Positions 18,878 through 29,055 of a stretch of 29,729 bases of DNA are shown one piece after another (the stretch's first letter is position 1; each line of letters opens with the position of its first letter). A model generated the notes under the pieces. The model did not search any database, was not told the DNA's origin, and was given only the letters and a program-made list of their open reading frames with translations. Origin of the DNA: Basidiobolus ranarum (taxonomy: Eukaryota; Basidiobolomycota; Basidiobolomycetes; Basidiobolales); assembly GCA_040143965.1 (NCBI GenBank), contig JASJQH010000103.1, forward strand, positions 1-29,729, written 5' to 3'. The position numbers and the translations under genes are program-made.

Positions 18878-20448
18878 GGTTAGGAAGTACTAAACGTAAG
18901 GTTACTGATATTAAATTAAGAGTTGTGCAAGAGAGCGAGTCCCTGTAAAGGTCAGTTGGGAATATGCTGACTAGACTATAGATATTTCAGTATTCGAGTA
19001 GAGAAAATATACAAAGTTCAGATAAATGAATGTTGAACAAGTAAATATCAATTTCTGAGCAATAGTAGCAAATTAAAAAAGCCCCTGATGATCCTGGTAT
19101 AGAACGAGGAGAGGTTATATATGGAATGAAACCATTAAAAGAAAACTATTCAATGGATCATTGAGCAACCTAATAAAGAGTTCAAATCACTACCTCGGTT
19201 ACTCAACTCATCTTGCCTTCAAGCAGGAGCACAGCGGATGAAAGGGGCCCATACAGATATGGCTAGAGAATGTACATATGTTTCCCTCGGAAAAATCCAT
19301 TTTATGAATGTCATTCGACCAATAACCCAGTTGCATCTCTGTGCTGATCAGAATAGAGAATTGAAGTATTAAATTGAACCCAACTTCATCAACAATGTGA
19401 GCATGCATCATTGTAGAGGATCTCATTTTCATTTCGGATAAGGCTTGGGCTTAACCCTAAATTCTTAGACCATTGGAACGGGTTCGTATCTTGGCATATC
19501 CTGTTTTATTCCCCAAAGAAAAATAAAGCTACTGAAGCTACTTTGGCCAGCCAAGTTTAGCGTAACACTTGCCCAACATCAACCATGCTTCACTCGATTT
19601 AGTCCTCTGGTGTAACAAAGATGGTGGTGCGATATACTTAATGTTGATGGAAGACCTGTTTCTACGGGCGTCGACTATGAAATCTACTTTGTTAGATTAG
19701 TTTATGTATGCATACATGCATGTATGCATTAGTGTTGTCAAATACACATTATCATCATAACATGATTAAAAACGACACAAATGCTGATCTGAGCTTATTC
19801 ATTGTGAAGTGCTCCATTCAAGGTATTACAAGTGCAGTGCACATAATACACGGCTATATACCATTTTGATGTTATGTAGATGAGCTTGACAGCGCTTTAA
19901 GAATTTAAATATTTCTGAGAGCCGATTGGCTGATTATTATTATTTCTGGCATCGCAGTGGGGATTCAACTGAGCATTTATCGAAGTTACCGAGTCACTTC
20001 ACTATTCATTCTGTACGGTATTCATATCTAGGACACCTTACAAATGAATTGGCTGCAATCCATTCGATGTTGGAAGGTTGCAAAACTCTTCGAAACTGTG
20101 TAAAATGTTCCAGTTACAGTCAAAAGTGATAATTACTAGAGAGAGTTCCTTCATTTTCCTTTGGATTATGAAGCGGAGATATAGGATATTTGTAATCTGC
20201 AGGCTGTCCATATCCGTAGAATTGGGAATGTGAATAAAGTCTTCACTGCTGTTTCATATTTCCTTGGAAACATTGTGCTACAATGATGGAAATTAATTGT
20301 TAAAATACCTAGAGAAGTCAAGTCACAAATTCTTTTGATTGGCCATTATTGACAGTCACAATGTAGTCACCAGACATTCATAAAACCATTTATCTAACCA
20401 TTTAGGCTCATATTTCCCCATCGTTCACTGTTGATCCTAGTAGTAGCA
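18878..20448. other. Gene-free interval, 1.57 kb
   Basis: Short frames at 19208-19432 (minus) and 19926-20129 (plus) have no recognisable motif or gene-like surroundings. The only distinctive structure is the palindrome at 19708-19729. The right end contains the promoter of the GILT-like gene. Confidence 0.5.
19708..19729. repeat. 22-bp perfect palindrome
   Basis: A self-complementary run of alternating ATGCAT and TACATGCATGTA blocks, centred on the TGCA at 19717-19720. It reads identically on both strands over 22 nt. Confidence 0.9.
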
Positions 20449-21344
20449 ATGATGCGTTCTCTCTCTGTTCTCCTATCAAGTGCACTCCTTGTAACCTTTG
20501 TCCCTCAAACCACCCATGGCAGTGTACTCAAGCAATCTCCTTTTCGCATCGAAACCTTCACCCCCGCAACTGTTCCAGTAGACCTTTATGTCATGTCCAA
20601 AAGTTCAGGTAACAAGCACATCCAACCGATATCCACAAAAGGCTCTTTAACGATATTTCTACAGATGCTGTACAATGTGAGGAAATCTTTGGAGGAATTT
20701 TGGACCAAATCGGTAGTATAGTTAACCTTAATATCTATTATATTGGCAAAGAAGAAAACGGAAGTCATGTGTGCAAACATGGTGAACAAGAAGTACACAT
20801 TTGTTATCTTCAATTCATTCTCTAGCTCCCATATTCAATCAAGCATGTCTATCTTTTTAGTGTCGCGGTAACAAAATGCAACTTTGCGCCAAAGCTCTGT
20901 ATCGTTGGCACCAAACCCCCTCAGCATGGTTCAGACTGATTCAATGTCAGAATCAAGACTATCATGCAATCGGTACTGACGCCAGCCTGGAATATTGCTC
21001 CTTGAAAAAGAATATGTCTTTCAAGAAACTCAGGGATTGTACCGATGGCCCCTATGGCGCCCGATTGCTCAGCCAGTCGTTTACTGAAGCTCAAGAGAAA
21101 GGGATTAGGTTTGTTAGTCATCATTCACATGTATGCTAAGCGTAAATAACTCATCAGCAATATGTTTAGTACCTCTTGCACGATGGTAATTAATCAACAA
21201 GTTCGTTGCGTACATGATTCTACCTGGATGAATTGCGATGGAGGGCATGAAGTAGCTGATTTTGTTCGCGATATCTGTGCTGTTTACAAATCAATCTCCT
21301 CTGCAACCCTCCCAAAGGGCTGTCCACCATCCTCTGAACTCTGA
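20449..21344 (+). CDS. GILT-like secreted/lysosomal protein, active-site Cys apparently replaced
   Basis: Four exons, 20449-20608, 20665-20792, 20861-21108 and 21170-21344; introns of 56, 68 and 61 nt are GT-AG and the frame closes at 236 aa. A signal peptide (MMRSLSVLLSSALLVTFVPQ, cut near THG) precedes the gamma-interferon-inducible lysosomal thiol reductase fold. It shows VPVDLYVMSKSSDAVQCEE, then CKHGEQEC joined across intron 2 to RGNKMQLCAKAL (the GILT signature C-x-H-G-x2-E-C-x2-N-x4-C), with later conserved cysteines and QVRCVHDSTW. GILT reduces protein disulfides with a CXXC after the first strand. Here that site is S52-S53-D54-A55, with no cysteine, so reductase activity is doubtful. 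Splice joins were placed by motif and frame. The chitinase gene follows 285 bp downstream. Confidence 0.85.
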
Positions 21345-21503
21345 TAATTTAATAATCACCACGAAATTGACGATCTCATATAATTTCCCATATATTTATA
21401 TTACACTGACGCCAAATAAATCATCTTGATTTGTAAAATATCTCGACATTTTTGTCGCATTTAGTTACTAGATCCTTTCTAATCCTTCCAATCTATACAG
21501 AAG

Positions 21504-21520
21504 CCAATAGGGTGACGTCA
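21504..21520 (+). promoter_or_regulatory. CCAAT box next to consensus CRE upstream of the chitinase
   Basis: CCAAT at 21504-21508 is followed four bases later by the palindromic TGACGTCA at 21513-21520, about 110 bp before the chitinase ATG. The same CRE octamer occurs in the PL14 promoter. Confidence 0.55.
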
Positions 21521-21629
21521 TGTTGTTCTGTTGGAGATGAATGCCAAGCCTCCGCAAATTCTGTTTCCGAATTCCGAAGTTACCTATAGATATTAATTCT
21601 ATAGTTTACTCTTTGCCAACCAGAAAACC

Positions 21630-23071
21630 ATGTCAGTTAACGGAAAAGTCATCGCAGGTTACTTTTGTGCTTGGGGAATTTATGCACGAAACTATAACGT
21701 ATCAGATATAGATGCACAAAAACTAACTCACATTCTGTACGCATTTGCTAATGTTAATCCGGATGGAGAGGTTTTCCTAACTGATAAATGGGCAGATATA
21801 GAAAAACACTATGAAGATGATTCTTGGAACGACCCAGGAACCAATCTCTACGGAAATTTCAAACGTTTGTCTCTCCTGAAGAAAAATAACAGACATGTCA
21901 AAGTGTCGTTGAGGTAAAGGTGTATAGAATATGCATATGTTAAGCACTCATCTCTAATATGGTCTCTTAATTATAGTATTGGCGGTTGGACTTTCTCCGC
22001 CAACTTTTCTGCAGTCGCTGCTGATCCTAGCAAACGTCAACGATTCGTTAGTACCGCTATGGAACTACTTAACAACCTTGGCTTAGATGGATTAGATATT
22101 GACTGGGTTGGTTTTTATTAATACTTGGATTCAGTTGTTTACTTTATATCTCAACCACTGCACTCGAACTGAATAGGAATACCCCAAGGACAATACTGAT
22201 GCTCAGAACTACGTAGCACTTCTACATGATTTGCGCTGTGCTTTAGATCAGTATGCTGAGAGTAAAGGCGAGGGTAACCGTCGTTATTTGCTAACAACGG
22301 CTATGCCCTGCGGTGAATCTCAATATTCTTTCTTAAAACTCTCAGAAATGAATCAATATTTAGATTTGTTTTATCTTATGGCTTACGATTTCAATGGTAC
22401 TCTCCAACTATACATGATCATTTACGCCATGTTATACTTTTTCTGACTACAATTTCAATGGTTGTTTAAAGGTTCATGGTCTGGCACATGCGGCCATCAA
22501 GGTACAGTCGATTTCTTTTTTATACACAACATTGCCCTCCATATCTTAACTTCAGTCACCTTTAGCCAATCTTCGAGGCTCCGAGATGGGCGTGGAAAAA
22601 GCCATCAATTTCTATATTTCTGCAGGAATCCCTTCTCATAAACTTGTAGTTGGTTTACCTATGTACGGCCGTGCCTTTCAAAATACCGACGGCCTTAATT
22701 GCCCCTATCAAGGAGTGGGCGAAGGTTCATGGGAAGCAGGTGTCTATGATTATAAAGCACTACCCCTTCCAGGTGCTCAAGAATATTACGATGAACAAGC
22801 CCTTGCTATATATTCATATGACCAACAGAAACGAGAGTTCGTTACCTATGACAACCCTTACATGGTAATGCAAAAATGCCAGCACATCAATCAGAGAAAT
22901 CTGGGAGGAGTTATGTTTTGGGAATTAAGTGCTGATCATCCCACCCACCAAGCGAGAAGTCTCCTCAAGTCCGCCTTTGAATGCCTTGGAGGAGCACCGT
23001 GCATAGATCAATCCGAAAACCATATTTCCTTTCCAAATAGTTGCTACGACAATGTTAGAAATGGCTTCTAA
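21630..23071 (+). CDS. GH18 chitinase, no visible signal peptide
   Basis: Five exons: 21630-21913, 21977-22106, 22177-22396, 22472-about 22506, 22556-23071; about 394 aa. GH18 landmarks in order are [35 protein letters not shown] (95-100), the catalytic DGLDIDW|E (132-139, acid Glu139), [28 protein letters not shown] and [11 protein letters not shown]. It cleaves beta-1,4 chitin with substrate assistance. Intron 2 falls exactly before the catalytic Glu codon. Exon 4 is a micro-exon: the good donor GTACAG at 22502 breaks the frame, while GTCGAT at 22507 keeps it (35-nt exon), so the second is used. The protein starts directly with the catalytic domain, as in intracellular autolytic ChiB-type enzymes; a distal signal exon cannot be ruled out. 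No chitin-binding module is seen. Confidence 0.87.
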
Positions 23072-23386
23072 GTGAGCCATCGCCCAATTTTTGTTGCACT
23101 TTGCAAATATCTGAAGATACCGATACCGAGACGAATATGAATAAGGATACCGTTATCAAAACAAATAAATAGGCTCTACCAAACTACTAATCTGAAGAAT
23201 ATTCTTTATTCAAATGAATATGTTGTAAAATGAATAAAGAGATGGCTCTACTCATCTAAAATATGCCCCCGTGTCTCAGGCTCCCACAATCCCTAATAAA
23301 TAGTATTCAAAATGAATTTAGAATTATTCAAGAATTCGAACCAGAACTGTATCATCTCTCAAAAATATCGGAGCCACGGGTGAATC

Positions 23387-24827
23387 TCAACCAACAAGCA
23401 TACGATACGAGTTAAAGATGACCCAAATATTAAGGGATTCCTTTTCGATAGATATTTTAACATATCACATAAACTGATCCATATGAATGTTCCAAAACGG
23501 AGCTATCGTTTAATACGCCACTTCATATATAAGTGAAATACTTACCACATCATTTCCTTCACTTGCTGAAACCATCATCATGTATCTTGGATTAAAGCCG
23601 ATCGCAGTGATGGGTGCTGGGTGAGTGGGGATAATTTGTGACGGCTCTAATAATAAATCCGAATTTTCTAAATTCCACACGCGTACACTTCCATCCTTCG
23701 ACCCTAAATAACAAACATATGAATATGATCAGTGAAATGAATGAAATAATGAAAGAAAGGAGAAAGTCAGTGATTACCAGCGTAAACGTATTTTCCATCT
23801 GGAGTAAAGGTAGTTTCTTCTCCACTACTTTCCACTTGTAAAGGGTTGGTACCCGTAAGACAATGTTGAATTTCACCCGTATGAGCATTCAATACAAAAT
23901 GTCCATTCACTGAGTTCGTAATTAGTATCGTATTCGTGTCATTGTTGAATTTTACTGAAGTACAAGTTCCAACATATTCCGGGAATTTCTCTTGGATTTG
24001 TTGATAAACTGGGAACGTACTAAAGGGTCCTTTATCAAAGCTCTTAATATCATATAATCGCACGCTTCCTTCTGAAGCAATGGCAAATATTGCTCCTTGG
24101 GGATCGAATGATACCGAAGGGCGTCCCATCGTATGAATTAATCCTTGACAATTGGGGCTACGTGAGTCCCATAAGCGAACTGAACCGTCAATACTTCCCG
24201 AGAGAAAAAATTCATCTGCTGGTGACATATCTAAAGAGTAAACTCTTTAAGAAAAAAAAACACACCAATAAGAGATAGTAAAGTTTGTTTCCTAAAAATT
24301 TTTGGTACTTACTTTTTTTTATGCCCTCTAAAATAGCGTATATACTTATTGTCGTGAAGAGAAAGAAATCTAAGGGTATCTAAAAGTTTCCTCATAAGTA
24401 GGACGAACCAATTAGTTGGAATCACAAACAATGAGTAGAGAAAATGGGTTAAAAGTACCATCTTCCTTGGTGGAGGCGTATACTACCGTATTGGAATTGT
24501 GTGTGAACCGTGCTAAATGTACACCATACTTTTTACTATACAACGTTTGAAGGGATCTATGGGTGGGAGGTGTTTGATAAGTATCCGTAATATCAAGAGT
24601 AATAAAAATGAAGTTTGAAATAATAATGGTCTATTTGACTACACATACTTGCCTTGACGGCAATCGTATAAATGTAGACTCTCATCGGCAGCAGCGGTAA
24701 TGCAAAACTCTCCATAGTCGTCAAAATCTATAGAGGTGACAGGGCTTTCATTTTCCTGAAAAGATTTGGATATTCTTAAGGTTGATAGCCCAGCAGAGGT
24801 AATTGGGATAGTTAGGTTTGCTGTCAT
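23387..24827 (-). CDS. swd2: Swd2/WDR82-like WD40 protein (COMPASS, cleavage factor)
   Basis: Exons 24827-24649, 24556-24459, 24379-24313, 24244-23778, 23703-23546 and a tentative last exon 23440-23387; about 340 aa. Diagnostic stretches are [92 protein letters not shown] and [16 protein letters not shown]. All match the Swd2/WDR82 seven-blade propeller, a shared subunit of the Set1 H3K4 methyltransferase and, in yeast, of the CPF mRNA 3'-end complex. Exon 3 ends in eight A residues just before GTAAGT, giving HKKK where relatives usually have HKDR. The C-terminus is the weak point: joining to 23440 gives SLNIWVI, resembling the usual final NxAFWIP strand, but the acceptor is chosen by eye. 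Confidence 0.87.
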
Positions 24828-25087
24828 TTTATTTTGCACCTACTATTGCTAAACATACTATGCTGAGAAAACCAAAGCGCGACCAAGGTTTATCATTACC
24901 TTAGGATCACTCACTTCGATCACATGACCCCTCACAAATATCTCAGCCGATCAATGGAAATATTGTATCTGGTATCTACTAATTTGTAATGGCTTGTTAG
25001 CCTGACTGAAACAAAAGGATTTTCATTCGTTGAGAGCAGATTATTAAGTAAATAGAATATAGATGTAATATTTAACAAGTAAGATGT

Positions 25088-25824
25088 TTATTGTTTAGAT
25101 GAGATGAGTTCCTTGGAGAGAAGATATTGAACAATTTCCCTGACACTATCTTCGATGGAAAGTTGGTCGCTACGAATGTGAAGCTCTGGAGCCTCAGGGG
25201 CTTCATAGGGCGCAGAGATCCCGGTGAATTCTATAATAGCCCATTAATAATCCGCTTGAAATGCATCACTATATCACTTGTATTATTACCTTTAATTTCA
25301 CCAGCACGTGCTTTCTTGTATAAGCCTTTAGGATCACGTTGTTCAACAATCTCTAAGGGACAGTCGACAAACACTTCAACAAAGGGAATTCCTGCTTGCT
25401 TGTGAAGTTCACGAGCAGAGTCACGATCGGATTTGTAAGGGCTGATGAAGCTAGTAATAGCTATGGTGGTAGAATCAGCGAAGAGCTTGGCCACCTGCAG
25501 ATATTGATTAGAAAAGAGTATAATACATAAGAGAACATTGGCACTAACCTCAGCAATTCTGCGGATATTTTCGGTTCTATCTTCAGGGCTGAAGCCTAGG
25601 TTTTTATTCAAGCCAAATCTGATATTGTCTCCATCAAGACGATAAGCTGAAAATCCGTTGTGAAGCAAGTGTTGCTCTAAAGCGATTGCAATGGTGGATT
25701 TTCCTGAAGCGGAGAGACCTGTAAACCAAACAGTCAACCCTTTCTGTTTGAGAAGCTTGAATCTTTCTTCCTTTGTGACATCTCCTTCATGCCAAGTAAT
25801 ATTAGTTGCTATTTGTTGAGTCAT
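25088..25824 (-). CDS. MET14: Adenylylsulfate (APS) kinase
   Basis: Three exons, 25824-25549, 25494-25290 and 25230-25088, with introns of 54 and 59 nt; 207 aa, the usual length for fungal APS kinase. It starts [20 protein letters not shown]. The P-loop GLSASGKST is at 36-44, followed by [39 protein letters not shown] (conserved Ser), [38 protein letters not shown] and [14 protein letters not shown]. It phosphorylates adenosine-5'-phosphosulfate to PAPS in sulfate assimilation (cytosol). Upstream in-frame ATGs exist (for example 25857), but 25824 gives the standard N-terminus. Two more codons could be added at the junctions only by breaking frame, so the splice model is firm. Confidence 0.94.
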
Positions 25825-26317
25825 TTTGATACAGAAACCAAGTACAACTTCTCCCATGTATTTATCAGAAGGTGACAATATGATGTCTAAATTTCTTTGA
25901 AACTGATATCATTTTTGGCCCAGGGGATTGGCTGGTTCGGGTAAGATGGTTTCCTTTTTTAGGAAACCCTCTGAATAATGTCATATTGACTGTCGAACAT
26001 GACGCGATTATTCTCTGTTGTCACATAACATGGCGCCATCAGATTGATAAACCCCTTGCTTACTTAATTCATGTTTAAAGTAAGAGTTCGATTCTGAATG
26101 AACTATAGGATATGGCGGCATTTTTAACCTCAATAGCGCGGTTACCACTTTGTGTCTCTTGAAAATCTTTACATGGTCACGCAAACTGAAATTTATTACT
26201 CAACACTAGATGCTTCAATCCGATTATACTTTCTTCTTCAAAATCATTCTTTTTAGATAAATCAATGATAATAAAGCATATCGTGAGCCATAATAAACAA
26301 CAAGATGGTGATTCAAA
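25825..26317 (-). promoter_or_regulatory. APS kinase upstream region with CCAAT box
   Basis: A minus-strand CCAAT box (25927-25931) lies about 103 bp before the APS kinase ATG. TGGCGCCA, also present upstream of ALO, is at 26031-26038. There is no consensus Cbf1 site (CACGTG). The rest of the interval to the Sac3-like stop holds no gene I can support. Confidence 0.4.
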
Positions 26318-28114
26318 TTATGCCGCACTAATAGAGGCTTTTCGCTGCTTTCTCTTTTTTCTTCTAGTTGGGGTTTTATGTGATTTGCTTAGAGTGAGAT
26401 CGTTGGAGAGTTCTGTGAGACTTCGATCACGAGAAACTGTAGAAGAGTTGGTGATGTCTGGTAGCTGCTTGATTCCGTTGACTATATCAACGTTTGAGAT
26501 CTTATTTCTTTTGGACTCCACGAGTCTGAACGATTTGGTCTGCTTGGGAGGTGGATTTACTTCTGTTAAGGAAAGGTTAATTTATGATGTATCACAAAGT
26601 GCTATTCAAACAGCCAATAGCAAAATTGAGAGTTCTAATTACCATAAAATACCAGTCTTTTTGTTGTGGGATCTTTCTTTCGGAATTTCACAGCAAGAGT
26701 AGGTTCACTAACCACTTCCAGGCCGTGACTTTGGCATGTTTCGAGTGTGTGCTCTTCTTCATCAAACCACAGAATATCGGTTAATTCACTAACTGAAATC
26801 CCTGGTGACTGGTACAGATATGCTTTATTCATCGCTTTCAAAGCGTTCTTTCGTATATCTGCAAGATGCCACTCAAGAAGGCAGGCCATCAGGTAGGGTG
26901 TTTCTGGATGTTTTATAAGCTTAAGGAATTTGCTGAAGAAATTCATTGAAGCCTCACAGTTCGGTGGCATATTTCGCTTGAAATATGTATTATTACATTG
27001 GCATAACCCGTGAAACGTTAATGCTAACTGAACAATAGATGAGCGGAAAATCTCTTTCGGATATAATTGAGCTTGTCGTGCTATATCTGTATCGCGAAGA
27101 TGGGTGATGATATTGTATGCACGAAATTCAGCTTCATTAGGACAAGAAATTCCATCCTCTCGTAAATCTTCATAAAATTCCTGTAAACTGAGGAGAACTA
27201 AATTCAAAAGCAAAATTTACTTCAGAACAAGTATCGCTAAGATTTCATTCTAATTTCAATAAATTACCCTTGCGAAGTTGTTCTACCTCCTGTTGCTCAC
27301 TAAAGTTCGAATTTTGACATAGTTGATGTAAACAAAGAATATGGTAACGCGCAATTCGTTCGTGTGCAGATACCGCTGCTAAACTTCTGCAATTTTGCAG
27401 GGTGAAATCTTGTCGAATTGATCTAGTGCGGTCACGAACAAACGCGTGAGAAGCTTCTAGGTCGTCGTCAGCACCTACGATATTTTCTATCAAGTAGTCC
27501 AGGGTTTTCTATTCTCGCATAATAGTGAGTCTGCAGGTGGAGAAATACGTGTAATCATCGGTTGAATACTTACAGTTAGTACCTCCGGGGAGCGCACATC
27601 ACATGGTAGGGGTTGTTCATTTCCCGCGGCAGGGCGATGGTAAGCTTTCACAGCGCGTTTACGATCCAACTTATTAGTGCCTGGTATCTTATAAACGGGA
27701 AAAAGATTGAATATTAGTTTTTACTAAGTAGGTATTAAACTTTCTATAAGTATCACATACTAATTCGAATTTCTCTAAATTCTTCTGATATTCTCTCTCT
27801 TCACATTCAAACTCTGGGCACATGTCCTGACAAGTCCCAACAAAGGTAATTGCCTGATCTAAGCGAAGTGGTTTTGTTGGATCTTGTAAAAGACCCTGGG
27901 CAATATACCTAGATCTAAGTTGTGGCCTTAATGCTTTTAACTATGTGTCGCAAGGGTAAAACATTAGAAAGTTGGCTCGCCAAACAGTACGGATTTGAAG
28001 AAAACAAACTTGAAAGTATCGATTTGCTTCAGGAACGCTGTTGAAGCGAGCTGCCCTTTCATCGGGTGTCTGCCCTTTTCGTCTTTGGACAACCCCTTTC
28101 TTTCCCGGAGTCAT
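26318..28114 (-). CDS. sac3: Sac3/GANP-family mRNA export factor, short form
   Basis: Six exons: 28114-28010, 27940-27761, 27687-27574, 27508-27268, 27197-26643 and 26562-26318. Introns are 65-80 nt GT-AG and the frame closes at 479 aa. The hallmarks are strong: RFNSVPEANRYFQ, GTCQDMCPEFECEEREY, AVKAYHRPAAGNEQPLPCDV, HAFVRDRTRSIRQDFTLQN, SAHERIARYHILCLHQLC, CPNEAEFRAYNIITHLRD and YLMACLLEWHLADIRKNALK. In TREX-2, Sac3 scaffolds Thp1, Sem1, Sus1 and Cdc31 at the nuclear pore. This protein ends soon after the core domain in a basic stretch (TPTRRKKRKQRK, a likely NLS). Family members such as yeast Sac3 exceed 1000 aa, and the N-terminal FG-like and C-terminal CID regions are not seen. The ATG at 28114 is the first usable; an upstream exon is possible. 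Confidence 0.9.
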
Positions 28115-28189
28115 ATTCAAAAAATAGTGGGTGAATTGCTTCAAAGGAGCTTTTAGTTTACAATACTTGGGTAAATGTTACGGAGCTCC

Positions 28190-28875
28190 AAGACCGCATT
28201 CATTGGTTAACCGATATGACTGGAATCAATGATTCCTATTATATATTGAATTTGGCGATGATCACTTGAGATATATAATCAAGAATGTTTAGTAATTACT
28301 CATCTTGAAACTAACATGTGTTTCATAATAATATGTATATCCGCAACATAGTGGATCCATACGAAGCACCGATCAACCAAGTTCATAGATATTACTAATC
28401 AAACTACAAAGGATACTAATGCTCATAACTCCTGGGTGATTTAAAGATGATCGCCCCAGCAGTTTCGAAGCCATATACATATAGTAAGACACTCGTGAGT
28501 ATATAATGTTGAAATTAGCATTGCCTAAACGCCTACAAAGTCATATATAGCTTAGTATTTAGTTGTCCTATATTGAACTAAGATATCTCTCATTATTCTC
28601 ATGAGGAACTTACTTAGAAGTTCTCAGAGATATAGATTTTTCAAACTAGTGCTAGAAGCCCCAAAGTCTGCACACATGTTCCTGTGACCTTCCTTAACAC
28701 ACTCTACTTGTTAGCTTGTATATATTGTGACAAAACTATAAATGTCAGCTGAATACACAATAAATCAACAAGTGGAAACCACCAACTTCTCCATTTCTCC
28801 AATTCTCCAAATCACTTCCAACAGGCTCCCAAAATACTTCAACAGGTCATAAGCACCAAGTTTGCACTCTCCATA
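28190..28875 (+). mobile_element. Probable LTR and leader of a Ty1/copia-type element (bounds uncertain)
   Basis: An AT-rich non-coding stretch lies directly before a copia-type gag start, with a TATA-like CTATAAAT near 28737, as expected for an LTR promoter and leader. I cannot fix either LTR end: no second copy lies in the window and no convincing primer-binding site was seen. It starts near the 5' side of the Sac3-like gene, so part may be host promoter. Confidence 0.3.
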
Positions 28876-29055
28876 ATGTCTACTTCTCAAATTTCTGGTA
28901 CTTTACCCTCTTCTGAAAAATTGGATGGCACCAATTATCAAGTTTGGATAAATAAAATGAAAATACTGCTGCAAGAAAAAGAGCTTTGGGACACTATTGT
29001 AGGAGAGGAAAGCAACACCAAACTATCAGAAAATAAGTGACTTTAACAAAATTGG
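28876..29055 (+). mobile_element. Ty1/copia gag N-terminal fragment (fossil)
   Basis: Reads as the start of a copia-type capsid polyprotein (SSEKLDGTNYQVWINKMK, then a LLQEKELWDTIVG-like helix). The fragment is short and broken, and a second copia-type element appears to begin at its right end, consistent with nested insertion. Confidence 0.6.

Noticed and set aside
19926-20129. 67-codon plus-strand ORF
   Set aside because: Opens at a non-ATG codon, with no motif or plausible splice partner.
26085-26100. tRNA B-box-like GAGTTCGATTC
   Set aside because: No matching A box or cloverleaf arms around it on either strand.
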